Assembly: GCF_025964975.1 (NCBI RefSeq)
Contig: NZ_JAOPXV010000097.1
Coordinates: 1-50,097, forward strand
Direction of reading: 5' to 3'
Length of the DNA: 50,097 nucleotides
From: Nocardioides sp.
GTDB taxonomy: Bacteria > Actinomycetota > Actinomycetes > Propionibacteriales > Nocardioidaceae
A program made the translations under genes and the position numbers. This document shows positions 42,261 through 49,607 of the stretch, piece by piece. The notes under the pieces are model-generated. The model saw nothing but the letters and a program-made list of their open reading frames with translations, had not been told where the DNA came from and made no database searches. The first letter of the stretch is position 1, and every line of letters begins with the position of its first letter.

Positions 42261-43292
42261 TCAGAGCCGCCCGTCGGCGACAGCCTGGGTCACCCACGGG
42301 ATGACCTCGTCGAGCATGTCGTCGAGGGAGGTGGTGCACTCGAAGCCCAGCACGTCCTTGGCCTTCTGCACGTCGGGCACGCGCTTCTGCACGTCGTACT
42401 CGTAGGCCTCGTCACTGACCAGGCTGAAGGGGGCGTCGCCCTTGATCTTGCGCCAGATGACCTCCGCCAGCTCGCGCACCGTGGTGCCCTCGGGCGTGGA
42501 GATGTTGAAGTCCTCGTTGTACGCCGCCTCCTGGCTCATGCACTCCACGATGCCCCTGGCGAGGTCGCCGCCATAGGTGTAGTGGCGGACCTGGTTGCCC
42601 TCGCCGAGGATGTGGAGCGGGTCCTGGCCCTTGACGATCTTCTGCACGAGGTCCGGCACGACGTGGCTCATGGCCAGCTTCACGTTGCCGGAGGCTATCT
42701 CGACGTCACCGAGCGCGCGGCCCTCGCCGACACCGACGCAGTTGAAGGGACGCACGATGGTGTACGGCAGCTTGTACTGGTCGAAGGCTGCCTTGGCGAA
42801 GTACTCCACGGCAAGCTTCTGGAACCCGTACGACGACAGCGGCGGCGGGATCTTGCGCTCATCGCCCTCCTTGGAGGGCCACGTCTCGGTGGACTCGAAG
42901 ACCATCGAGCTCGAGAGGTAGGTGACCTTCTTCAGCTTGCCGTGCTGGAACGCCTCGATGGCGGCATCGCACTGCGAGGCCATGATCCGCTCGTTCTGCG
43001 CGAGCAGGTCGTAGGCGTAGGCGTGGAAGTAGGAGATGCCACCGATGAGCGCGGCGCCTGCGATGAAGTGGTCGCAGTCAGCGAGCAGCTTCTTCATCAC
43101 GTCGACGTTGCGGCAGTCGTCCTCGTGGAAGTGGTAGTTGGGGTGGTTGTCGTAGGACTTCTCCACCTTGCCGTACTTGGAGTAGTTGTCGATGCCGACA
43201 ACCGTGTAGCCGCGCTGGAGGAGCTCCTCGACGACGTAGCCGCCGATGAATCCTGCCGAGCCGGAGACGAGGACCTTCTGTTCCTGGGTCAC
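42261..43292 (-). CDS. NAD-dependent nucleotide-sugar epimerase/dehydratase
   Basis: 343-aa extended SDR. NAD motif VSGSAGFIGGYVVEEL at the N-terminus, SSSMVFESTETWP with the catalytic Ser/Thr, and YGFQKLAVEYF with the YxxxK pair. It acts on a nucleotide-activated sugar (epimerase, dehydratase or decarboxylase cannot be separated by eye). The gene overlaps the GT2 gene by 4 bases. With the NDP-sugar dehydrogenase two genes upstream it probably makes an activated uronic or related sugar for the glycan assembled by this operon. Confidence 0.85.
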   Translation of the reverse strand: MTQEQKVLVSGSAGFIGGYVVEELLQRGYTVVGIDNYSKYGKVEKSYDNHPNYHFHEDDCRNVDVMKKLLADCDHFIAGAALIGGISYFHAYAYDLLAQNERIMASQCDAAIEAFQHGKLKKVTYLSSSMVFESTETWPSKEGDERKIPPPLSSYGFQKLAVEYFAKAAFDQYKLPYTIVRPFNCVGVGEGRALGDVEIASGNVKLAMSHVVPDLVQKIVKGQDPLHILGEGNQVRHYTYGGDLARGIVECMSQEAAYNEDFNISTPEGTTVRELAEVIWRKIKGDAPFSLVSDEAYEYDVQKRVPDVQKAKDVLGFECTTSLDDMLDEVIPWVTQAVADGRL

Positions 43293-44071
43293 GATGACTT
43301 CCCGTTCTTTGTGGCGGAGCGTTGGTTGATGGCGGCGATGCGACCGGCCTGCTCAGAGACCTGGTCGAGGGTCAGGGCTGGTCCGAAGGCGAACTTGTAC
43401 CAGCGGAGGTACTTCGGGATCCAGCCCTTCATATCGAAGTTGGAGTCGCCGATGGTGCGGTCGAGCCAGATGGTGGGGATCTCCGCCACCGGCCTGCGCA
43501 GACGGCGCGCCTTGGCGGTGAGCTCCAGGCCGATCTCGAAGCCGGTGGTGCTGTGGATGCCCACCTCCCGGACGAAGGCGGTGGAGTAGGCCTTGAAGCT
43601 GTTGGTGGCGTCCTGGGTGCCCACGCGGGCGAGCATGCCCAGGGAGCGGCCGGCGCCGCGCGAGAGCACACCCTTGAGCAGGGGACCGCCGACCTGTTGT
43701 CCGCCGGAGGAGTAGCGGGAGGCGGCCGCGACGACCACGCCGCGCTCGACTAGGCGGGCGAGCGGATCGATCTGCCGCGGGTCGTCGGAGCCGTCGGCCA
43801 TCGTGACGACCACGACCTCATGACTGGCGCGGTCGATGCCGTAGCGAATGGCTTGCGCCGGACCGCGACCGTAGGAGTTGACGAGCACCTGCAGGCCGTT
43901 GTCGAACCTGGGATGGGCCTTGACCACCGGCACGGTGGTGTCCTCGGGGAAGTCCACGACCACCAGCACCTCGAGGGTCGACTCGACGGCGGGGAAGATG
44001 CGGTCCAGGACCGGTGAGATGCCTTCGCCTTCGTTGTAGGCGGGGATCACCACCGAGACGCCCAAGGTCAT
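43289..44071 (-). CDS. Family 2 glycosyltransferase (DPM1-like)
   Basis: 260-aa GT-A enzyme, without membrane spans. VSVVIPAYNEGEGISPVLDRI at the N-terminus, a nucleotide-binding Asp near VVVDFPED, and the metal-binding block VTMADGSDDPRQID. The family transfers a sugar from a nucleotide donor to polyprenyl phosphate or to a growing glycan. It overlaps both neighbours by 4 bases, so the dehydrogenase, transferase and epimerase are tightly coupled. The C-terminal part (GWIPKYLRWYKFAFG) is amphipathic and may touch the membrane. Confidence 0.88.
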   Translation of the reverse strand: MTLGVSVVIPAYNEGEGISPVLDRIFPAVESTLEVLVVVDFPEDTTVPVVKAHPRFDNGLQVLVNSYGRGPAQAIRYGIDRASHEVVVVTMADGSDDPRQIDPLARLVERGVVVAAASRYSSGGQQVGGPLLKGVLSRGAGRSLGMLARVGTQDATNSFKAYSTAFVREVGIHSTTGFEIGLELTAKARRLRRPVAEIPTIWLDRTIGDSNFDMKGWIPKYLRWYKFAFGPALTLDQVSEQAGRIAAINQRSATKNGKSS

Positions 44072-45270
44072 ACGGTCGTTCCGTTGCCGAGGAGGTTCCA
44101 GACGTCCACGACGGGCTTGTCGGTCGCGAGGCCGGCATAGGCCTGGTGCGGTGCTCCGATGACGAGGATGTCGGCCTGCTCGAGCACGTCCTCGAGCGGC
44201 ATCAGGCCGTCATCGACCGTGACGTAGGGGTCGGTGCAGAGCACCCCGCCCGAGCGGAACTCGAGGATCCGCTTGAGCTTGTAGGACAGGCTGGAGCGGA
44301 TGTCGTCGCTCTCGGCCTTGAACGCCATCCCGAGGATGCCGACGCGGAGCGCGGGCAGGTCGTAGGTCTGCTCCATCTGGGTGACCAGGTAGAGCGGGAG
44401 GCCCTCGTTGACCAGCATCGCGGAGTGACCCAGGACGTAGGAGTTGTCGGTGAATGCAGCGAGCTGCATCGTGTCCTTGAACAGGCACGGTCCCGCAGCG
44501 AAGCCGGCACCCGGCATGTCGGCCGCACGCGGGTAGTCGTGCGACAGGGCCTTGCGGATCCGGTCGTAGTCGAGTCCGTGGTCGTTGGCCATCCGGTAGA
44601 ACTGGTTGGCCGCGGCAAACTTGATGTAGCGCCAGTTGTTGGTGAAGAGCTTCGCCAGCTCGGCCTCTTCAGGCTCCAGCTCGACGATGCTCGCCGTGAG
44701 GTTGCCGAACAGCTTGGCGGCGCGGTCGCGTGCCTGCGGGGTGCGGGCGGACACGATCTGCGGCAGCGAGAACAGCTCCTCCATCGCCCGACCTTCGGCG
44801 ATCCGCTCGGGGCAGAAGGCAACGTCGACGTGCAGGCCGGCTCCCTCGAAGAGCTTCTCGATGTTCTTGGTGACGCCCGGGTAGACGGTGCTGCGCAGGA
44901 CGACCAGCTGACCGTCGCGGAACGAGCCGAGGGACTCTCGCAGTGCCTTGGTGACGGCATGCGGGTCGGGGTTGAGGTGCTCGTCCACGGGGGTGCCGAT
45001 CACCACGACGACCGCCTCGGAGCGACCGATGATGCCGGGGTCGGTCGAGGCCGTGAGCGCGCCGTTAGCCAGGGCCTTCTGCAGGACCTCTTGGGCGCCG
45101 TTCTCCATGAACGGGAGCTCGCCGCTGAGCACGAGGTCGACAGCTGCGCCGTCGATGTCCTGGATGGCGACGTTGAGTCCGCGGGAGGCGAGGGCGATGG
45201 CCAGGGGAAGCCCGACGTGGCCGCACCCGCCTACCACGACCACGTCGTGGTCGAATGTGGCGCCGGTCAA
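44068..45270 (-). CDS. Nucleotide-sugar dehydrogenase (UDP-Glc/UDP-ManNAc type)
   Basis: 400-aa enzyme oxidising the C6 hydroxyl of a UDP-sugar to a uronic acid in two NAD steps. VVVVGGCGHVGLPLA (NAD), STVYPGVTKNIEKLF, LFTNNWRYIKFAAANQF (family Lys/Asn) and AGPCLFKDTMQ with the catalytic Cys are all present. The frame is open to a TTG at 45306, but TTG 45270 has GGAGG (45279-45283) 8 bases upstream and starts just before the Rossmann fold, so I chose it. It is the first gene of the five-gene operon; the promoter should lie between 45284 and the msrB terminator. Confidence 0.88.
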   Translation of the reverse strand: MTGATFDHDVVVVGGCGHVGLPLAIALASRGLNVAIQDIDGAAVDLVLSGELPFMENGAQEVLQKALANGALTASTDPGIIGRSEAVVVVIGTPVDEHLNPDPHAVTKALRESLGSFRDGQLVVLRSTVYPGVTKNIEKLFEGAGLHVDVAFCPERIAEGRAMEELFSLPQIVSARTPQARDRAAKLFGNLTASIVELEPEEAELAKLFTNNWRYIKFAAANQFYRMANDHGLDYDRIRKALSHDYPRAADMPGAGFAAGPCLFKDTMQLAAFTDNSYVLGHSAMLVNEGLPLYLVTQMEQTYDLPALRVGILGMAFKAESDDIRSSLSYKLKRILEFRSGGVLCTDPYVTVDDGLMPLEDVLEQADILVIGAPHQAYAGLATDKPVVDVWNLLGNGTTV

Positions 45271-45326
45271 GAGAGGATCCTCCAGAGGTCGGAAATGTGG
45301 CCCCAACCTATAGGCTCCTCAGCCCT

Positions 45327-45346
45327 CCCCGCACATTGAGGCGGGG
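45327..45346 (-). terminator. Hairpin between msrB and the glycan operon
   Basis: CCCCGC (45327-45332) and GCGGGG (45341-45346) form a 6-bp stem with an 8-base loop, 28 bases downstream of the msrB stop on the minus strand. No T-run. Modest support for a terminator of msrB. Confidence 0.4.
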
Positions 45347-45373
45347 TCCGGCAACCGGCAGTTGCTCAGGCCT

Positions 45374-45778
45374 TCATGGTCCCTGCGTCGGCCTCAACGT
45401 GAGGCTGATCGAGTTGATGCAGTATCGGTCGCCGGTGGGGGTTCCGTGGCCGTCTGGGAACACATGTCCCAGGTGGGAGCCGCAGTTCGCGCAGCGCACC
45501 TCGACGCGGTCCATGCCGTGCGAGGTGTCCTTGATGTATTCGACCGTGTCCGTCATGGGCTCGTAGAAGCTCGGCCAGCCGCACCCGGAATGGAACTTCG
45601 TGGAGCTGGTGAACAGCTCGTGCCCGCACGCCTTGCACGCGTAGGTGCCCTCGGTCTCGGTGTCGGTGTAGGCGCCGACGAAGGCCGGCTCGGTGCCGGC
45701 TCTGCGGAGCACGGCGTATTCCTCCGCGCTCAGCTCAGCGCGCCACTCGTCGTCGGTCTTGTCCACCTGGTAGCCCAT
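45374..45778 (-). CDS. msrB: Peptide-methionine (R)-S-oxide reductase
   Basis: 134-aa repair enzyme reducing the R form of methionine sulfoxide in proteins. Zinc ligands CKACG and CANCG, substrate pocket SGCGWPSFYEP and catalytic Cys in DRYCINSISL are present; full length for the stand-alone form. The frame is open upstream, but ATG 45778 begins the family (VDKTDDEWRAELSAEEYAVLR) and a TACCGT hexamer (45785-45790) is 6 bases before it, so the transcript is probably leaderless. Divergent from the ferredoxin reductase gene. Confidence 0.95.
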   Translation of the reverse strand: MGYQVDKTDDEWRAELSAEEYAVLRRAGTEPAFVGAYTDTETEGTYACKACGHELFTSSTKFHSGCGWPSFYEPMTDTVEYIKDTSHGMDRVEVRCANCGSHLGHVFPDGHGTPTGDRYCINSISLTLRPTQGP

Positions 45779-45784
45779 GACGCC

Positions 45785-45858
45785 ACGGTACTGGCCACCC
45801 GGCTGGGTGAGGCGAGTACCACAGGCCCTTGACGCGGATGAGTGGACAGTTGTCCACT
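45785..45858. promoter_or_regulatory. Divergent promoter region with perfect 18-bp palindrome
   Basis: AGTGGACA-GT-TGTCCACT (45841-45858) is a perfect 8-2-8 palindrome, 26 bases before the ferredoxin reductase GTG. A TTGACG at 45829-45834 is a possible -35 that would place the palindrome over the spacer and -10. TACCGT (45785-45790) on the minus strand is the -10 of msrB. The size and symmetry fit a TetR-family operator controlling the desaturase operon; no regulator gene is adjacent. Confidence 0.65.
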
Positions 45859-45883
45859 GAGTCCGACAGTAAGGAGTCCCACC

Positions 45884-46957
45884 GTGGCAGCCATCGATCG
45901 CCTGTCCTGGGCCCGCAAGGCGGGCTCGGGGCTCACCACTCCGCTCCAGCCCGACGACTACCTGCGGCTGCTGCATCCGCTCTGGACCGCGCGGGAGCTG
46001 CGCGGGCGGATCGAGAAGGTCATCCCCGAGACCGAGGACGCCGCCACCGTGGTGATCCGGCCGGGGTGGGGATGGAGCTTCGACCACAAGCCCGGGCAGT
46101 ACGTCGGCATCGGCATCGAGGTCGACGGCAAGTTCCACTGGCGCTCCTACTCACTCTCGTCGCCGCCCAAGCGGCAGGGCCGCACCATCGCCATCACGGT
46201 CCGGGCGATGCCGGAGGGGTTCCTGTCCAAGCACCTCGTCGAGGGGCTCGAGCCGGGCGCCATCGTGAGGTTGGCCCTGCCGGCGGGAGACTTCGTGCTG
46301 CCGGATCCGCCGCCGGCCACGATGCTGTGCCTCGTCGGCGGATCTGGCATCACTCCGGTGATGTCGATGCTCCGCACCCTCGACCGACGCGGGACGATGC
46401 CGGACGTCGTCCTTCACTACTCCTCCACGACGCCCGAGCGGATGATCTTTCGCGACGAGCTGGCCGAGATGGCGCGCAAGCACGACGGGCTCACCCTGCA
46501 CACGCTGCACACCGACCACGACGGGCTGCTCGACCTGGCCGACCTGGACTCGATCTGTCCCGACTGGCGCCGACGCGAGACCTGGGCCTGTGGGCCGGCC
46601 CCGATGCTGGACGCCATCACCGAGCACTTCGAGAAGGCGGGAGTGGTCGATCACCTGCACGTGGAGCGCTTCTCGCTCGACCTGGACACCGACGGGGGCG
46701 AGGGCGGCACGCTCACCTTCAGCAATTCGAACAAGACCATCGAGGTCGACGGGGCCACCACGGTCCTCGAGGCAGGTGAGCAGGCCGGTGTCGGGATGCC
46801 GTACGGCTGCCGCATGGGCATCTGCCACACCTGCACGCTCACCCTGGTCAGCGGCACCGTCCGCGACCTGCGCAACGGCGAGGAGTACTCCGACGCCAAC
46901 GACCGGGTGCAGACCTGCGTGACCGTTCCCGTGGGCGCCTGCACGCTCGACATCTGA
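45884..46957 (+). CDS. Ferredoxin-type oxidoreductase (FAD/NAD(P)H reductase + 2Fe-2S)
   Basis: 357-aa electron-transfer protein. FAD-binding motif WRSYSLSS, NAD(P)H-binding CLVGGSGITPVMSMLRTL and WACGPAPMLDAI, then a C-terminal plant-type 2Fe-2S ferredoxin domain with Cys at YGCRMGICHTC plus VQTC. GTG 45884 has AAGGAG (45871-45876) 7 bases upstream. It is 44 bases before a fatty acyl desaturase gene and supplies its electrons, as Rv3230c does for DesA3 (Rv3229c) in Mycobacterium tuberculosis (known pair). The palindrome upstream probably controls the operon. Confidence 0.92.
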   Translation: MAAIDRLSWARKAGSGLTTPLQPDDYLRLLHPLWTARELRGRIEKVIPETEDAATVVIRPGWGWSFDHKPGQYVGIGIEVDGKFHWRSYSLSSPPKRQGRTIAITVRAMPEGFLSKHLVEGLEPGAIVRLALPAGDFVLPDPPPATMLCLVGGSGITPVMSMLRTLDRRGTMPDVVLHYSSTTPERMIFRDELAEMARKHDGLTLHTLHTDHDGLLDLADLDSICPDWRRRETWACGPAPMLDAITEHFEKAGVVDHLHVERFSLDLDTDGGEGGTLTFSNSNKTIEVDGATTVLEAGEQAGVGMPYGCRMGICHTCTLTLVSGTVRDLRNGEEYSDANDRVQTCVTVPVGACTLDI

Positions 46958-47001
46958 GAGCCCACAAAGGCTCGACTCCACCACCCGAGAAGGGACAGTT
47001 C

Positions 47002-48222
47002 ATGGCCATCAGCGACGTCAAGGAATACACGCACCTCACCCCGGAGGAGGTCGACCAGCTCGGTCGTGAGCTCGATGCGATCCGCAAGGACATCGAGGAG
47101 TCACGGGGGGGCCTCGATGCGGCGTACATCAATCGGATGATCAAGATCCAGCGCGGTCTCGCGGCAGCGGGGCGGTTGACGCTCTTCGCGAGCCGCTCCA
47201 AGCCGGCCTGGGTCGCCGGCGCGACCATGCTCGGCGTGGCCAAGATCCTGGAGAACATGGAGATCGGCCACAACGTGATGCACGGCCAGTGGGACTGGAT
47301 GAACGACCCGGAGATCCACTCCTCGACGTGGGAGTGGGACACCGCCCAGCCGGCCGAGCAGTGGAAGCACAGCCACAACTACATCCACCACCAGTTCACC
47401 AACGTCCTCGGTCACGACAACGACATCGGCTACGGCATCCTGCGGATGGCGCGGGAGCAGAAGTGGCACCCGGTCAACCTCGGGCAGCCGGTCTACAACG
47501 CGTTGCTGGCCACCTTGTTCCAGTGGGGCGTGGCCCTGCACGACCTCGACCTTGAGGCGATCCGCAAGCGCGAGAAGGACCCGAAGGTGCTGGCCAAGCA
47601 GCTGCGCCAGATCAAGCGCAAGATCACCCGCCAGATCGGCAAGGACTATGTGTTCTTCCCGGTGCTCACCGCCGCGACCGGGCCGGCCAACGTCGTGCCG
47701 ACCCTGACGGCCAACATGACCGCCAACCTCGCGCGCAACCTGTGGTCCTACATGATCATCTTCTGCGGCCACTTCCCCGACGGCGCCCTGCACTTCACCG
47801 AGGAGGAGCTCGAGGACGAGACGCGCGCGGAGTGGTACCTGCGCCAGATGCTCGGGTCGGCCAACTTCGAGGGCAGCAAGATCCTGCACGTCATGAGCGG
47901 CCAGCTCGGCTACCAGATCGAGCACCACCTGTTCCCCGACCTGCCGGCCAACCGCTACTCCGAGATCTCCGTGCGGGTGCGCGAGCTCGCAGCGAAGTAC
48001 GACATCCCCTACACCACCGGCCCGCTCCACCGGCAGTACGGCCAGGCGTTCCGCACCATCATGAAGCTCTCGCTGCCCAACAGGTTCACCTCCTCCGACC
48101 AGCCGGAGCCGCCGTCGCCCCCGCGCGACGAGGCACCGCTGTCGGGGCGGCGCCGTACCGATGCCGAGCGACCCAACCGCCGGCAGGAGACCGGTGGCTG
48201 GTCAGGCCGGGCGTCGGCGTGA
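47002..48222 (+). CDS. Acyl-CoA/fatty acid desaturase (DesA3-like)
   Basis: 406-aa membrane di-iron desaturase. Three His boxes: HNVMH (about residue 90), HSHNYIHH (about 123) and QIEHH (about 305), the Gln variant in the third box as in many acyl-CoA desaturases. Hydrophobic stretches flank them. A hydrophilic Pro/Arg-rich tail of about 45 residues at the C-terminus is not part of the fold. AAGGGA (46990-46995) is 6 bases before the ATG. Works with the reductase upstream to introduce a double bond into long acyl chains, adjusting membrane fluidity; regiochemistry cannot be told from sequence. Confidence 0.93.
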   Translation: MAISDVKEYTHLTPEEVDQLGRELDAIRKDIEESRGGLDAAYINRMIKIQRGLAAAGRLTLFASRSKPAWVAGATMLGVAKILENMEIGHNVMHGQWDWMNDPEIHSSTWEWDTAQPAEQWKHSHNYIHHQFTNVLGHDNDIGYGILRMAREQKWHPVNLGQPVYNALLATLFQWGVALHDLDLEAIRKREKDPKVLAKQLRQIKRKITRQIGKDYVFFPVLTAATGPANVVPTLTANMTANLARNLWSYMIIFCGHFPDGALHFTEEELEDETRAEWYLRQMLGSANFEGSKILHVMSGQLGYQIEHHLFPDLPANRYSEISVRVRELAAKYDIPYTTGPLHRQYGQAFRTIMKLSLPNRFTSSDQPEPPSPPRDEAPLSGRRRTDAERPNRRQETGGWSGRASA

Positions 48223-48527
48223 AGGAGGACCTGCGCAGCGGCTCGACCGGGCTCCGGGAAGCCACCCGAGCCTGGGTGACCCAGTGCGCCCTGTCGAGGA
48301 TCTGCGGGGTGTGCGAGGGCGGTCTCGGTCGCCCGATCGCCTTCGTCGGCTCGCTCGCCGAGCGCGACCGCAACCAGTTCCACCAGCCACCGATGCACCT
48401 GGCATGTGCAGAGGGCGTGCGCGTGGACGGTCAGGTGATCGTGGCGACGGCGGGCTTCGACTTCATCCGCCCCGACCGTGAGGACGCCGACCAGTCACCG
48501 AGGTTCGAGCCCAACTCGCCGCTCTGA
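48219..48527 (+). CDS. Small Cys/His protein coupled to the desaturase
   Basis: 102 aa. GTG 48219 overlaps the desaturase stop by 4 bases (GTGA). Motif SRICGVCEGGLGRPIAFVG followed by MHLACAEG gives C-x2-C and H-x2-C, enough for one zinc site, embedded in a compact domain ending ATAGFDFIRP. I recall such short proteins in other actinobacteria without a name. Tight coupling suggests it acts with the desaturase or its reductase, perhaps as a small metal-binding partner; that is inference. Confidence 0.75.
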   Translation: MKEDLRSGSTGLREATRAWVTQCALSRICGVCEGGLGRPIAFVGSLAERDRNQFHQPPMHLACAEGVRVDGQVIVATAGFDFIRPDREDADQSPRFEPNSPL

Positions 48528-48570
48528 CCCAGGTCACCGGGTCGCGTTGCTGCACTGGCACGCTGTCGGG

Positions 48571-49581
48571 ATGGAGACCACCCAGATCCGTCTCGCCCAG
48601 CGCCCGGTCGGTGCGCCCGCCCAGGACACGTTCGCCACGGCGACCCAGACACTGCCCGACCTCGAGGACGGCCAGGTCGCGCTGGCGATCCGCTACCTCT
48701 CCCTCGACCCCTACATGCGGGGGCGACTGAGCTCGGCGAACTCCTACGCAGAGCCCGTCGCGATCGGGGACGTCATGGTCGGCGGGACCGTGGGCGAAGT
48801 GGTCGAGTCCCGCTTCGATGGTCTCGTCCCCGGTGACACCGTCCTGTCCTACTCGGGGTGGCAGTCCGCTGCCATCGCCCAGGGATCCCACGTCCGCAAG
48901 CTGGACCCGTCCCTCGCGCCGGTCACCACCGCCCTCGGTGTGCTCGGGATGCCCGGCTTCACGGCCTACGCCGGACTGCTGGAGATCGGCCGCCCGCAGG
49001 AGGGGGAGACCGTCGTCGTGGCGGCCGCCACCGGCCCGGTCGGCAGCGCAGTGGGGCAGATCGCCCGCATCAAGGGTGCGCGCGCCGTCGGCATCGCCGG
49101 CGGCCCCGACAAGGTGCGCGCCCTCACGGACACCTTCGGGTTCGACGCGGCACTCGACCACCGCGCCCCCGACTTCGTCGAGCAGCTCAAGGCCGCGACC
49201 CCCGACGGGATCGACGTCTACTTCGAGAACGTCGGTGGTCACGTCTTCGACGCCGTACGCCGCAGGCTCAACAACCACGCCCGGATCCCCGTGTGCGGGC
49301 TGGTCGCCAACTACAACCTCACCTCGCAGCCCGAGGGTCCCGACCAGCTCGCGGGCTTCCTGGGACAGGTGCTGACCAAGAGCCTCACCGTCCGTGGGTT
49401 CATCCAGGACGAGTTCACGCGCAGCCACGGGCGCGACTTCGTGCGCGACATGGGTGGGTGGCTCGCCGACGGCCGCGTGCGCTACCTCGAGGACGTCGTC
49501 GAGGGGCTGGAGAACGCGCCCGCCGCCTTCGCCGGGATGTTGCGCGGGGACAACTTCGGCAAGCTGGTCGTCAAGGTCTGA
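48571..49581 (+). CDS. NADP-dependent alkenal/one oxidoreductase, CurA/PTGR type
   Basis: 336-aa member of the zinc-independent MDR family (leukotriene B4 dehydrogenase/curcumin reductase type). Family blocks: YLSLDPYMRGRLS, LGMPGFTAYAGLLEIG, NADP site VVAAATGPVGSAVGQIA, VYFENVGGHVFDAV and the C-terminal GLENAPAAFAGMLRGDNFGKLVV. It reduces activated double bonds using NADPH, a detoxification role. ATG 48571; CACGCT lies 6 bases upstream as a weak -10 candidate. It stands alone, 43 bases after the small Cys/His gene. Confidence 0.92.
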   Translation: METTQIRLAQRPVGAPAQDTFATATQTLPDLEDGQVALAIRYLSLDPYMRGRLSSANSYAEPVAIGDVMVGGTVGEVVESRFDGLVPGDTVLSYSGWQSAAIAQGSHVRKLDPSLAPVTTALGVLGMPGFTAYAGLLEIGRPQEGETVVVAAATGPVGSAVGQIARIKGARAVGIAGGPDKVRALTDTFGFDAALDHRAPDFVEQLKAATPDGIDVYFENVGGHVFDAVRRRLNNHARIPVCGLVANYNLTSQPEGPDQLAGFLGQVLTKSLTVRGFIQDEFTRSHGRDFVRDMGGWLADGRVRYLEDVVEGLENAPAAFAGMLRGDNFGKLVVKV

Positions 49582-49595
49582 GGCGCGGGCTCGGT

Positions 49596-49601
49596 TAGGT
49601 T
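49596..49601 (+). promoter_or_regulatory. -10 hexamer of the LigD-type polymerase gene
   Basis: TAGGTT ends 6 bases before ATG 49608; GGAG (49602-49605) lies in the gap, so a leaderless or very short leader transcript is predicted. Confidence 0.45.
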
Positions 49602-49607
49602 GGAGCC

